A program made the translations under genes and the position numbers. A DNA stretch of 49,011 nt. It comes from Isotricha intestinalis (taxonomy: Eukaryota > Ciliophora > Litostomatea > Vestibuliferida > Isotrichidae). The stretch covers positions 1 to 49,011 of the forward strand of contig JAJJLU010003584.1 of assembly GCA_023807065.1 (NCBI GenBank), read 5' to 3'. The notes under the pieces are model-generated. The model saw nothing but the letters and a program-made list of their open reading frames with translations, was not told the DNA's origin and did not search any database. Below are positions 9,222 to 20,036 of the stretch, piece after piece (within the stretch, counting starts at the first letter, position 1; the number at the start of each line of letters is the position of its first letter).

Positions 9222-12200
9222 TTATTTTAAATCTATCATTAGTGAATCTACTTGATCAGTATCATTAATATTAAATTCTTTCTTTTTGAATTTTATTTTT
9301 ATTAATTCTTGATTTTTAGTGTATAAATTATCAACTCTTTCACAACAATAATTTTTATCATCACTATTATTACTCATTACAGTATTAAATCTTTCTAAAG
9401 TAATACTTTTATTATCATCTTGATTTTTAGTATTACTTTCTTTAATTTTTTTATTAGTTTCTTCAACAGCTTTTTTCAAAAAATTAATAACCGCTTTATC
9501 ATGAATATTTTTAATATTATCCCAATTAAATCCTTCAAAAAATTTATGCTTTTTTATTTTATCAATATCATCATCACCCCATCTTTCTTCAGGATTTTTA
9601 ACAACAAATTTTTTAATTAAATCTTTAGCATCATCTAAATTTTTATATGTTTTTATAACACTTTCATCTTCCATTGCACTCCAATCAAATTTCATATTAA
9701 TAATATTATCTTTAGTTTCACTTTGACTTTCACTATAAAAAGGTACTTTAAAAGTGAATAATTCAAAAAATAAAACTCCAAAAGCCCAATAATCAATTGA
9801 AGGTCCAATATTATATTCATCAGTGAATAATTCAGGAGCCATATAATTTAAAGTTCCAACAGCTTTTATGTCTTCTTTTTCTTCTCCTTCTGATGAATCA
9901 CTTTTTTCTGCATTTATTAAATTATATATATTTCTTTTATAATAATTATCATTTTGACTTAAACCAAAATCTGTTATTTTAAAATGACCTTCTTTAGATA
10001 TTAATATATTTTCTGGTTTTAAATCTTTATGAATTATATTTAAACTATGTAAGTAATTTAAAGCTAAAATTACTTCTGCTGAAATTAATTGAATTGTTGA
10101 TTTAGGAAGAACAATACTTGATAATAATTTAAATAAATCTCCTCCTGGCATAAATTCCATTGCGAAATAATAATTAACTTTATCTTTCCATATATAATAA
10201 CAATTAACAACGTAATCATTATTTATTTCATTTAATATATTTCTTTCATTTTTTAAAGTAGAAGATAATTTCTTTTCTTTCATATTTTGAATATCAACAA
10301 TTTTAATTGCATACATATCTCCTGTTGTTATTTTTTTATATAAAGCAACACTTCCATAACCTCCTTTTGCAATTTGGAAAATTAATCTAAAATTATATAT
10401 TGAATTATTACTTGAATAATTTGGACTTTCTGAAAAAGATTGATGTCTTTTTTTTTTATTTATATCACTTAATCTATGAGGACTTGGATTATTTGATTTT
10501 TGTTTTTTATTTTCACTTATTATTGAATAATTTGAATTTATTATTTTCACTGAAAGGGAATTTTTTTCTGAATTTTCATTTGGATTTAATAAAACAATTT
10601 TTTTCTTATTTGGACTATTTACTTTTTCTTCATTTACATTAGTTTCATTTTTATCATTTTTATCATTATTATCATTATTATCATTTTTCTTATTATTATT
10701 ATTATTCTCTTTATTTTGATTAAGCTCATTTTCATTTTTAGGAGAATCAATTGATTTAGTTACATTATTATTAAAAAGAAAATTAGAAGTATTTGCTATT
10801 CCATCACCTTTACGAGAAATATTATCTAAGCCACTACTTTTTTTTTTTAATCTAATATTAGTTAAATGAAATTCATGTCCTTGTTCAGTAATCATATCAT
10901 TATTAAAACTACTTTCAACATTACTTTCAAATTCAGAACTAACATCATAATTACTTGTACTTTTTTTAAATAAAGATTCATTTCTTTCTTTAATTTGAGC
11001 ATATTCTAATAATTCTAAATAAACATCATTCATTTCATTATATTTACTTTTTTTTTCATTTTTTGTATTTGTACCATAGAAACTATCAATATAATAAATA
11101 TTTTCTTCATCATTTTCTATTGTATCACTATTTTCATCTTCTTCTTCAGTTTCTTCAATTTCGCTTTTTACACTACTTTCTTTAGATCGTACTTGATGTC
11201 CTAAAAAATAACTTAATTCTGAATTTCCATCTTCATCATCATTATATGTTGATTCTAATCGAATTACTGGTTCTATTTCTTCTTCTTCTTTTTTAAATGG
11301 CTTTTTAATTAAATCAAATGTTAATAAAGAATGCTTTTTTGTTGGCTTTCTTTCTACATGAATTTCTGGTTTTTTTATAAAATTTACATCTGCACTTTTT
11401 TTAAACATATTAAATAAAGGATTTGTTTCTTTTAGATTTTTTTTATATACATTTTCATTTTTATTATTATTATTATTATTAATATTATTATTATTGTTAT
11501 TCTGAATAAAATTACTATTATTTTGTTTATGACCAAATAAACTTTTTTTTGGTAAATTTGTATTTGCTCTAATTAATGTACTTTGTATATTTTCAATATC
11601 TTTTTTTAATAAATTTTTATATTTTTCAGTACTATGTTCTCTTTTTTCTCTTTCTTTTGGTTTTTGTCTTTCTCTTAGAGTATCTTCATCTTCTCCTCTT
11701 AATCTCTTTTTGATGTCACCTGAAATTCTTTCTGTTCCTGTTAATCTATTTACTAATTGATTTGTTAGTTTTCTTTTTGTTATTACTTTTTTTTGACTAC
11801 CATCTGATTTTAAAGAAATTGATTTATGGAATTTATTTCTTTTAAAAAAATTATCTGATGAATCATTTGTATTTTCTTGAGATTTTTGATTATTATTTTT
11901 ACTTGATGTTATTAATTTTAAATTAAAGGGTTCATCATTTGAATTTTTTTTATTTAAAATAAAACTATCATGACGTACAATTTGTATTTCATTGTTACTA
12001 TTATTTTTTTTTGCAGATTGATAATTATTGTTGTTTATTGTTAAATAAGATTTCAAATTACTATTTTTATTTAAATTACTGTTTGGGTTTTTATTTATAT
12101 TATTATTAATATTATTATTAATAATATTGAAATTATTATTAGTTTTACTATTGTTATTTTTTATAGGAGTAATAGTGTTAAATTTTTTGAAAGAATAAGT

Positions 12201-14675
12201 ATTATTTATATTGATATTATTGACATTATTAGTACTGATAATTTTATTATTACAATTACTTTTATGATTATTTTTATTATTCATTTCATTTATATTATTT
12301 TTAGGAGGACCACTAAAGGTCATTGTAGGAATAACATTTAATCTTTTTTTTTCACTTAATTCATCTTCAATGAAATCAGAATTATCAATAATAGTTTCTT
12401 CATTTTGAATTAATTTTAATTTTTTAACAATAGGCACCGAAGTTTTTTTCCGATTTTTATTTTTTTTTTTAAACCCTTCAGTAGTACTTTTCTTAAAGAA
12501 AAAATTTCCAAAAGGTCCTCTATCATTAGTACCATTCCAAGTGTCTCTTCTATTTTTAAAAAAATTTGTTAAAGTATTATTAACACTTAATATATTTTTA
12601 TAACTTTTTAAAGTAGTAGAAAAATCACTTTTATCATGTGAAGAAATACTTTCAACATCAATTAATTTAGAATAAAAAGAATTTCTTTGAGCAACTTTAG
12701 TGTTTGATCTATGTAAATAAGAAAAAGAACTAAATTGAGTTGAATTACTTCTACTTTCAATAAACTTAATATATGTATCTCTTGAATGACTCTTTGTTAA
12801 CATTGTTGCACTATTTAAACTATATACATTACTTTTTGCTTTTGATTCCATTACTGTTAAAATTGATTGAATTGCATTTAATTTTCTTGTTAATGTTTCA
12901 AATATTCCTCCTAATATTTCATTTAATTCTTTTGAAAAATTATATTTGTGATTTTCAGTAAATAAAAATAAAGTAAAATATATCATTGATATTAAATGAG
13001 ATATTTCTTTTGGTTTTCTTTCATAATTATCAAAAGGTAATTCACATTCATATTGATATATTCTTATTAAGTTATTTAAAAAACTAAAATTATTATTTTT
13101 ACTATTATCTATTGCTTGATTGGATTTTGAACGTCGATTTTCTAATAAAAAATTCGATTTGTTTAAATTTGAAGAGTTTTGAAAAGAATTTCCAGAACTT
13201 TTATTAAAAAATTTCATTAATGGACTTTTAGGAGAAAAAATTAAAAGATTATTTGCGTTATATTTATGAAAATTCATTGTGTCTCTAAAAAATTCTAATG
13301 TTGATATGTATTTCATTAAATGAGTCTTTACTACTCTCATTTGTTTATAAAACATTTTTTGTTCTTTACAGTAATTAACATGTAATATAAATTCATTCAT
13401 TGAAACTTGTTGTTCACATATTCTACATATTTCATATAATTTTTTTGATTCTACTTTTAAAGTTACATTTTTCCAAACTACTAATTTAGTGTTAAAATAA
13501 AACAGAAATTGCTTTTCTAATTCAAGATTCATTTTTGTATTATGAATATTAAAAGTTTGAAGATATGGTTTATATTGAAAAATTTCTCTCCGATTTTTAT
13601 CAAACAAAATACTATTTAACATTGCTTTTCTCTTTTCAATTTTTTCATTTGAAGCTATTGATAAGTGATTACATTTTGAAACAATTTCTATGAAATTATT
13701 TAAAATATATTTTCCTGAAGAAGAAAAAATATTTAAATTTAATCTTTCATTATCAGTATATAATATATTTGCAAAGGTTTTAGAAAGAGAATAAAAATGA
13801 TCAATAAAATGTAGAATTTTCATTTGATTTCCTTTAAATTTTTGAATAATAATATTTTCTTTTCTTGAAGAATCAATAAAAGCACCAATATAAGCTTTAA
13901 TTTTTTGAAATAAACAATTCATAGTTAAAGAATAATAATCTAATTTAAAAGAAATATTACTTAAAACAAAAAGACAAATTTGAGAAACTGAAACAATGAA
14001 TTGAGTAATTTCTTCATTTTTTAAACATTCACAATCAGGATTTCCAGAATCCATTCTTAAATTTAAAACAAAAGGATCTTTTAATTTATTTGTTTTTTTC
14101 CCTTTATAATTATCTAAAAATTTTGCTATTTCATATCTACTTTTTTCAAATTCATTTAATATCATATTTTTAATTTCTCTATAATAATCTTCTGGCTTTG
14201 TTTCAATCATTGTTTCAAGAACATTATCAAATTTATCTATTTTTTGTATTAATTCTGTATCATCTTTTTCAACATTTAAACTATCACCATTATCGTAATT
14301 TTGTTTAAATTTTTTAATTAATTCTCTCATTATTTTAATTATTATATCTAAATATTCCTTTTGAGAAGTTATAAAAGTTTGAATTACTCTATAATCAAAA
14401 TGTTTTTTAAATAATAATACTTGAATTAAAAATTTATTAAAATCTACTTCAATATTAGTTAATTTAACATTAGGAATATAATCAACAGAATATCTTTTAA
14501 CAAATCTTTTTTTATTTTTTTGAGGATTAATTATTGAATTATCTAAATCATTATTACCAAGATTATCAATGGGAGTTTTATAAGATTTAACATTATAATG
14601 AATATTATCTAAATAAACTTTATCTTGGAAAAAATCTGTATCACTTTTACCTCTTATGTGACGATAAATTTTCAT
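9222..14675 (-). CDS. giant AGC-group kinase of the MAST/IREH/Rim15 type (1,817 aa)
   Basis: Serine/threonine kinase with the catalytic domain near the C-terminus, about residues 1,430-1,712. Visible motifs are the glycine loop IAKGGYGSVAL, the lysine in YAIKIVD, HKDLKPENIL (HRD altered to HKD), DFGLS and the activation-segment end GTLNYMAPE. About 30 acidic/Ser-rich residues are inserted between DFG and APE, as in MAST, Greatwall and plant IRE kinases. Around residues 410-435 there is a zinc-finger-like CRICEQQ...H..YC element also found in plant and protist IREH kinases. The N-terminal 350 residues are helical. The long middle is disordered, Asn/Ser/Lys-rich, with runs of AAT/AAC codons. 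By family it would act in cell-cycle or nutrient signalling; substrates are unknown. No intron is needed. Confidence 0.9.
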   Translation of the reverse strand: MKIYRHIRGKSDTDFFQDKVYLDNIHYNVKSYKTPIDNLGNNDLDNSIINPQKNKKRFVKRYSVDYIPNVKLTNIEVDFNKFLIQVLLFKKHFDYRVIQTFITSQKEYLDIIIKIMRELIKKFKQNYDNGDSLNVEKDDTELIQKIDKFDNVLETMIETKPEDYYREIKNMILNEFEKSRYEIAKFLDNYKGKKTNKLKDPFVLNLRMDSGNPDCECLKNEEITQFIVSVSQICLFVLSNISFKLDYYSLTMNCLFQKIKAYIGAFIDSSRKENIIIQKFKGNQMKILHFIDHFYSLSKTFANILYTDNERLNLNIFSSSGKYILNNFIEIVSKCNHLSIASNEKIEKRKAMLNSILFDKNRREIFQYKPYLQTFNIHNTKMNLELEKQFLFYFNTKLVVWKNVTLKVESKKLYEICRICEQQVSMNEFILHVNYCKEQKMFYKQMRVVKTHLMKYISTLEFFRDTMNFHKYNANNLLIFSPKSPLMKFFNKSSGNSFQNSSNLNKSNFLLENRRSKSNQAIDNSKNNNFSFLNNLIRIYQYECELPFDNYERKPKEISHLISMIYFTLFLFTENHKYNFSKELNEILGGIFETLTRKLNAIQSILTVMESKAKSNVYSLNSATMLTKSHSRDTYIKFIESRSNSTQFSSFSYLHRSNTKVAQRNSFYSKLIDVESISSHDKSDFSTTLKSYKNILSVNNTLTNFFKNRRDTWNGTNDRGPFGNFFFKKSTTEGFKKKNKNRKKTSVPIVKKLKLIQNEETIIDNSDFIEDELSEKKRLNVIPTMTFSGPPKNNINEMNNKNNHKSNCNNKIISTNNVNNININNTYSFKKFNTITPIKNNNSKTNNNFNIINNNINNNINKNPNSNLNKNSNLKSYLTINNNNYQSAKKNNSNNEIQIVRHDSFILNKKNSNDEPFNLKLITSSKNNNQKSQENTNDSSDNFFKRNKFHKSISLKSDGSQKKVITKRKLTNQLVNRLTGTERISGDIKKRLRGEDEDTLRERQKPKEREKREHSTEKYKNLLKKDIENIQSTLIRANTNLPKKSLFGHKQNNSNFIQNNNNNNINNNNNNKNENVYKKNLKETNPLFNMFKKSADVNFIKKPEIHVERKPTKKHSLLTFDLIKKPFKKEEEEIEPVIRLESTYNDDEDGNSELSYFLGHQVRSKESSVKSEIEETEEEDENSDTIENDEENIYYIDSFYGTNTKNEKKSKYNEMNDVYLELLEYAQIKERNESLFKKSTSNYDVSSEFESNVESSFNNDMITEQGHEFHLTNIRLKKKSSGLDNISRKGDGIANTSNFLFNNNVTKSIDSPKNENELNQNKENNNNNKKNDNNDNNDKNDKNETNVNEEKVNSPNKKKIVLLNPNENSEKNSLSVKIINSNYSIISENKKQKSNNPSPHRLSDINKKKRHQSFSESPNYSSNNSIYNFRLIFQIAKGGYGSVALYKKITTGDMYAIKIVDIQNMKEKKLSSTLKNERNILNEINNDYVVNCYYIWKDKVNYYFAMEFMPGGDLFKLLSSIVLPKSTIQLISAEVILALNYLHSLNIIHKDLKPENILISKEGHFKITDFGLSQNDNYYKRNIYNLINAEKSDSSEGEEKEDIKAVGTLNYMAPELFTDEYNIGPSIDYWAFGVLFFELFTFKVPFYSESQSETKDNIINMKFDWSAMEDESVIKTYKNLDDAKDLIKKFVVKNPEERWGDDDIDKIKKHKFFEGFNWDNIKNIHDKAVINFLKKAVEETNKKIKESNTKNQDDNKSITLERFNTVMSNNSDDKNYCCERVDNLYTKNQELIKIKFKKKEFNINDTDQVDSLMIDLK

Positions 14676-14799
14676 TTTCTAAATTATTTAATTATTATTA
14701 TATAATCTCCAATGAAATATTTATTATTAATTTTTTTATATTAATTTTAATTTAAAAATAAATTATTCATAATCATTTTCTTTTATATATAAATTTTCT

Positions 14800-15350
14800 T
14801 TCAATACAAATTATATTTGTGGCTTTTTAATTCATTTAATAGTGAAAATTTTAATAATAAATTATTAATCATTTTAAACATTTTTGAGATTTTTCCTTGT
14901 TTAATATTGTATAACTTATTTTTTAATGAGCAAAACGAATATTAGGAAAAAGATTATTATCTAAACTTCTAATCCTTTCTTGATAATATTTAAATTATTA
15001 TTTCCTCTTTAATTTCCTTCTTAAATGAATATATAAATATTTAATTGTTTTTAAATAATATTATATAAAATAATTGTAAAGAAGTTCAATTATTATTTCA
15101 TCGATAATTTAATTATTTTTTTAAATTCTATCATAAAACTCTTCTATTTCTTTGAAAAAAAGTTTTATTTTTATTTGATTTATTATATTTTTTTTGTTTT
15201 TCTTTAAAATTAACAAAAAATCTTCATATACCCTTAAGAGCAATATTTTATTTAATCTTTTTTTTTATTTTTTCTATATTTTATGAATATGTTCTTATGG
15301 ACTATATAATTATTACTTTTTTCTTTGAAAGTGTAATAATTACCCATTAT
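14800..15350 (-). pseudogene. decayed coding sequence, family not recognised
   Basis: On the minus strand short protein-like stretches are separated by in-frame stops and frame changes. The best runs through about 14,825-14,985: RIRSLDNNLFPNIRFAH, a TAA, then KISYTILNKEKISKMFK in the same frame. A second patch near 15,330 reads MGNYYTFKEKSNNYIVHKN. The amino-acid mix is that of real protein, unlike neighbouring random AT-rich DNA, and the TAA sits where CAA (Gln) would fit. I see no similarity to neighbours and cannot name the family. Confidence 0.35.
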
Positions 15351-15941
15351 ATTTTTTTTATTTTAATTTTCATTGTTTAAATAAATGAATTATTTTTTTT
15401 CATGAAATTCAAAAGTTTAAGGAAGATGATTTAATTGAAATTTATTATAATTTTTAATTTTTATTTAAATGATTTAACCTTCAAGAGTTTTAAATTTTAC
15501 AAATTATAAATAAAGTTTTATGTTGATAAAAGAATTATATAAATCTGATGATTTAGAGTTTAATTGTATGATTAATAATAAAATAAAAAATAAAAGAAAA
15601 AACTATGAGTATATATTTGCATATTGGATATATATTCAAAATTTTATTAATAAAATTATATTATATTTACTCTTTTTGTTATTTAAATATTCACACAATA
15701 AATTTTGTTTTAAAAAATAAATTCAAAAAATATTTCTATTTAAATTTCAAATAAAAAAAGTAAATTTAAAGAAAAAATGGTTTTAATTCTTTGAAATGAA
15801 ACAAGTAATTCCCTAACAGATTTTTTTTATTAACAATTATATTTTTATCAATTTAGTAGAAAATAAAAGTTAAATCTTTAAATCAATTAACTTCATAAAA
15901 ATTATATTCTTAAATTTTTTATATATTTAATATTTTATTAT
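15351..15941. other. gene-free AT-rich stretch
   Basis: Mostly A/T with no convincing gene. A 66-codon frame from 15,520 on the plus strand contains a hydrophobic segment but has no family resemblance or conserved context; I do not call it. This stretch is the downstream region of the RING gene. Confidence 0.5.
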
Positions 15942-16644
15942 TTATTGAACATCACCTAATAAAGAGCTTTTTGTAATGACAAATTTACAAATAGGACAAT
16001 TTCCATGAATTAAAATCCATTCTTTAATACAATCAATATGAAAAACATGAACACAAGGTAAAGTAGTAACTTTATCTCCTTCGTGAAAATCATCATAACA
16101 AATAATACATTTAAATTCAATATCATTATTAATTCTTGGACCTAAAGTTGTAATAGGTAAACAGTTAACAATATCTTTTGGACTAATTTTATCATCTGTA
16201 TTTTTTTTTTTATTTAAATTTTTAATTGAATTTACTATTTTTACAGTTAAATCTGCATAACATTCTGGAATTAAAAATGCACATCCTATTAAATCTGCTG
16301 TTACTTGAACTATTCCAACTTTATTTTCTTCAATAAAACCTTTTATTTTTTGAGAAACTGTTTCTCCTTCTTTATTTTGTATTCCTAATATTTTTTTTTC
16401 ATATGCTTCTCTTTCTTCTTTGTTTTTTATTTTTGATAATTCTTCTAAATCTTTATTATTATCATTATTATTATTATTATCCTTTTCATTTCTAAGAAAT
16501 CTTTGAAAAATGTTAAATTTTGAAAATAATCTATCTTTGATTGAATTATTATTTGTATTATTATCTTTATCGTTGTTGTTATTATTATTGTTATTATTGT
16601 TGTTATTATTGTTATTATTGTTATTATTATTATTATTATTATTG

Positions 16645-16703
<59 letters not shown>

Positions 16704-17495
16704 GTTATTATTATTTAAATCATTATTATTGTTAATATTATTGCTATTATTATTATTATTTATAACATTATTATTGATAATATTATTGTTATAATTATTA
16801 TTTGGCCTTCTATTGTTATTATTACTATTATATTTATTGAAGAAATCATCATCATCAAAATATGGATAATTATTATAATTTGGATATTTATTGTCATTAT
16901 AATTTGGGAAATTATTGTTATTATTATTATAATTTGGATAATTATAGTTATTATTATTTGGGAAATTATTGTTATTATTATTATAATTTGGATAATTATA
17001 GTTATTATTATTTGAGTAATCATTGTTATTATTTTTTGGGAAATTATAGTTATTATTATTATAATTTGGGTAATTATTGTTAAAATCATTATAATTTGGA
17101 TAATTATTATTTCTAATATTAAAATTTGGGAAATTATTGTTATTATTATTTAGGTAATCATTGTTATTGTTATTATAATTTGGGAAATTATTGTTATAAT
17201 AATTATAATTTGGATAATTATTATTTCTAATATTATTATTAGGGAAATTATTCTTTTTATTATTATTCTCATCATTATTATTGAAATAATTATTATTTTC
17301 ATTTGTTGTTTCTTCATTGTTTTGTAATTCATGATTCAATATATGATCATAATAATCATCAATAATAACTTTCTTTGAACAATATGGACAAATTTTTTGT
17401 ATTTTACAAATTTCATCATGAAACCTTTGAGAAGTCACAGGATAAGATTTTTGACATTTTTCACAAAAAAAAGATAACATTGGATTTTTTTCCAT
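15942..17495 (-). CDS. RING-H2 E3 ligase-like protein with a giant asparagine-rich region (517 aa)
   Basis: Probable ubiquitin E3 ligase. The C-terminal RING-H2 finger has all eight ligands: C463, C466, C481, H483, H486, C489, C500 and C503 (CIICYDD...CVHVFHIDC...CPIC). The N-terminus has a TRAF-like paired Cys/His region (FFCEKCQ, later ICPYCSKK...H..NH), residues 9-50. Between them, about residues 65-320 are an Asn-dominated tract with imperfect NFPNYN/NYPNYN units and long pure Asn runs. A conserved-looking globular stretch (VTADLIGCAFLIPECYADLT) precedes the RING. There is no signal peptide. It is divergent from the FF-domain gene, the two ATGs being only 140 bases apart, so they probably share a promoter region. 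Stop is TAA. Confidence 0.88.
16541..17290 (-). repeat. AAT/AAC trinucleotide repeat encoding poly-Asn and NxPNYN units
   Basis: On the plus strand this is a long ATT/GTT (with TTTGGGAAA-like interruptions) low-complexity tract. In the coding frame it gives long Asn runs (about 16,570-16,790) and then about ten degenerate units of the form (N)nFPNYN or (N)nYPNYN (about 16,860-17,225). Codons alternate AAT and AAC irregularly, which argues for selection on, or old expansion of, the Asn tract rather than a fresh pure-repeat expansion. Confidence 0.9.
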
Positions 17496-17635
17496 TTTTT
17501 TATTAAAAAAGAAATTATATTATTTTAAAACAAATAATATAAAAAACTAAATTATAAATTATTTCCATAAAAAAAACCAAACAAAAATTAAAAAAAATGA
17601 ATAAATAAATTTTTAAAAATAACCCAAAAAAAAAA

Positions 17636-18964
17636 ATGCAAGACTTAAATGAAATATTGTCAAAAATGAAAGAAACAGAAAATAGAAATAACATAACATC
17701 AATGTTAGAATTAGAAAAACTTCCAAAAGAAGAAAAAAACAAATTATTTAAAGATAAAATGAGAGAATTTGGAGTAACAGCAACATGGAAATGGGAAGAT
17801 GTAGAAAGAATATTACATAATGAGTCGATTTGGAAATCAATAAAATCATTTGGAGAGAAAAGAAGTTTATTTAATGAATTTATTAGAGATTGTAAAACAA
17901 GAGAAAGAGAAGAGCAAAAATTAAGAAAAGAAAAATTAAAATTAAAATTTAGACAAATGTTAGAAGAAGATAATACTTTAAATTCAGATAGTAAATTTAA
18001 TGATGTTTTTAATAAATTTTGCTTTGATGAAAGATTTAGAGCAGTTGATAAAAGAGATAGAGAAGATATTTTCCAAGATTATATCGATTTACTTTTAAAA
18101 AAAGAAGAAGAAGAATTTAAACAAGAAAGAGAAAGAAAAAAAAAATTATTTGAACAAAGTTTAATAGATAAAAAAATCCCTTCTGATATGAGATGGAATG
18201 AATTAAAAGAAGAATTTGAATATGATCCTTTATTTAAATCTATGGAAAAAATTGATCAATTACAAATCTTTATCGATTATATCACTAAATTAGAAAAAGA
18301 AGAAAATAATAAAAGAGAAGAAGATGAAAAATATAATGCTTATAGAAATAGAGAAAAATTTAAAGATTTATTAACTTCATATTTAGAACAAAAAAAAATT
18401 GATATGAAAACTAAATGGAAAGACTTTGTTAAAGAAATTAAAGATAAAGAAGAATATTTAAATTTATTAGGTCAAAGTGGTTCAACTCCTTATGATTTTT
18501 TTAATGATTTAATTATTTCTTTAAAACAAGAATATAAGAAAAATAAAGCAATTTTAAAACAAATATTAAAATCTAATACAATTAAATTTTCTTCTAATAT
18601 TACTTATGAAAATTATGATGAAGTTTTATCAAAATTTGAAGATTATAAAAAAATAAAACCTGATTTAAAATCTGTTTTATATGAACATATGATTAAAAAA
18701 TTAAAAGAAAAAGAAATTGAACATCAAAAAAGAGAAGAAAAAATTGCTAATAAATTATTTTCTTATATACAAAGAAAAAAATTAAATTTAACTAAAGATA
18801 ATACTTTTGAAGAAGCTTTTCCTCAAATTAAAAAACATAAAAAATTTATTAATATTACTGAAGAACATTTAAGATATGCTTATAATTTATTATTAAAAAT
18901 GTTAAATTCAAATAATCCTTTACCTATTAATATAGAAAAAGAAGATGGTGAGACATCTAATTAA
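17636..18964 (+). CDS. FF-domain protein, Prp40/FNBP3-like (442 aa)
   Basis: Contains four to five FF domains in a row, roughly residues 38-85, 100-150, 170-217, 238-292 and a weak one near 380-430. The repeated skeleton is a basic helix, W..L...(F/L)..D..F, then ...R..LF..(Y/F)I; examples are TWKWEDVERI and MRWNELKEEFEYDPLFKSM. Linkers are Lys/Glu-rich helices. This is the layout of the C-terminal part of the U1 snRNP-associated splicing factor Prp40 (or of TCERG1); the N-terminal WW pair of Prp40 is absent. A role in 5' splice-site recognition fits a genome that still splices tiny introns. It is divergent from the RING gene and convergent with the zinc-ribbon gene (132 bases between stops). 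Confidence 0.82.
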   Translation: MQDLNEILSKMKETENRNNITSMLELEKLPKEEKNKLFKDKMREFGVTATWKWEDVERILHNESIWKSIKSFGEKRSLFNEFIRDCKTREREEQKLRKEKLKLKFRQMLEEDNTLNSDSKFNDVFNKFCFDERFRAVDKRDREDIFQDYIDLLLKKEEEEFKQERERKKKLFEQSLIDKKIPSDMRWNELKEEFEYDPLFKSMEKIDQLQIFIDYITKLEKEENNKREEDEKYNAYRNREKFKDLLTSYLEQKKIDMKTKWKDFVKEIKDKEEYLNLLGQSGSTPYDFFNDLIISLKQEYKKNKAILKQILKSNTIKFSSNITYENYDEVLSKFEDYKKIKPDLKSVLYEHMIKKLKEKEIEHQKREEKIANKLFSYIQRKKLNLTKDNTFEEAFPQIKKHKKFINITEEHLRYAYNLLLKMLNSNNPLPINIEKEDGETSN

Positions 18965-19096
18965 TAATATTTTTTATATTTTAATTTATTATAATTTAAA
19001 TTATAAATAAAATAACTTTTTATTTTTAAATTCTTTATAATTTATATTATATTAAATTTATATTATATTAAAATTATACATTAATAGAATTAATAT

Positions 19097-19699
19097 TTAA
19101 TTATTTTTATTTCTTTTATTCAAAAAATTATCAGTAACATACATTTGATTATTTTTAACTGTTTGAAATAAATGATCATATCCATTATCAGGATCAAAAA
19201 AAGTTTTATATTCCCTTTTATTTTCTTCAATTTGAAATCTTTCATCAACTAATTTTCTTTCAAATTCTGGTTCTAAATAATATTCACTATCTTGAGGCAT
19301 TTGATAAGGATTAAATGCATTTTCTTTTGCTAATAATAAATAATATTCTTTAGGAGTTAAATTATAATATTCAGGAGGTCTAATATCATAAACATCTTTT
19401 TCAATTAATAAGGTACTTTTACAATTTGCACAAATTACATATTGTGATTCTATTCTTATCATTATTCTTTTTCCACAATTTTTACATATTACTGCTGTTA
19501 ATTGACCTAATACATCTTTACTTATATCTGAATATTCTAATATTATTTCATTTATTTCTTTACATTTTGGACACTTTCCTAAAGATAAATTTGGAGGGAG
19601 TAAAAATTTAAATTGACATTTCCAACAAATTATTGGACGCTATATTAGATTATTATTTTATTTTTTAATTACCATGTTTTCTTCATTTAAATCTTCCAT
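19097..19699 (-). CDS. double zinc-ribbon protein (LSD1-type-like), two exons, 189 aa
   Basis: The true gene starts at the ATG at 19,699, not at the internal ATG at 19,462. Exon 1 (19,673-19,699) encodes MEDLNEENM; a 33-nt intron (19,640-19,672) follows; exon 2 (19,097-19,639) opens RPIICWKCQFKFLLPP. This restores a first ribbon CWKC...CPKC (C14, C17, C32, C35) with the LLPP loop seen in LSD1-type fingers, followed by a second ribbon CKNC...CANC (C61, C64, C79, C82). The C-terminal 100 residues are acidic/aromatic (PPEYYNLTPKEYYLLL) with no known domain. The frame continues upstream without a stop until exactly the splice point, where a TAG lies. Function is unknown; zinc ribbons of this type often serve in protein or nucleic-acid binding. 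Confidence 0.85.
19640..19672 (-). other. 33-nt spliceosomal intron
   Basis: Minus strand GTAATT...CTAATATAG, between codons 9 and 10 (phase 0). It contains a stop in frame. Removing it joins a 9-codon ATG exon to the complete zinc-ribbon frame. A CTAAT element lies only a few bases before the terminal AG, so a branch point could be almost fused to the 3' splice site. Confidence 0.82.
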
Positions 19700-20036
19700 T
19701 TTTTTAAATTAAAAAGTAATAAACTATATTAAGTATATTTTTTTGTAATTATTTTTTATTTTTTTAAACTTTTAGAGTTCTTTTATTTGTAATTTTAATA
19801 TTTGATTAATAATATTTTATTTAAACAAATTCTTTAAATACTATTCACAAGTAATTAATTAAATTTATTAGTTTAAAAAAAGTCATTATAAAAAAAGTTA
19901 GTCTTTTTTATTTATTTCATAAATAAGAATTTGTTATTTTATTTTATTATAATTTATATATTAATATACATAGAATTAATATTTTTAATAATTAAAAATT
20001 ATTCATTTATGAAAAAAAATTTAGATATTATATTTA
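19700..20036. other. divergent intergenic space, nothing recognised
   Basis: 337 bases of A/T-rich sequence between the divergent starts of the zinc-ribbon and TLDc genes. I see no RNA gene, repeat or coding relic; it presumably holds both promoters. Confidence 0.5.

Noticed and set aside
15520..15720. 66-codon plus-strand frame with a hydrophobic stretch.
   Set aside because: No family similarity, A/T-rich chance frame; not better than background.
16860..17225. Regularly spaced repeats that might look like a CRISPR array.
   Set aside because: Units lie in frame inside a coding sequence, vary in length and lack unique spacers; they encode NxPNYN repeats.
16510..17332. Long frames on both strands through the ATT/GTT tract, including leucine-rich and Ile/Thr-rich ones.
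   Set aside because: They are trinucleotide-repeat shadows of the poly-Asn frame of the RING gene; none has a domain or start context.
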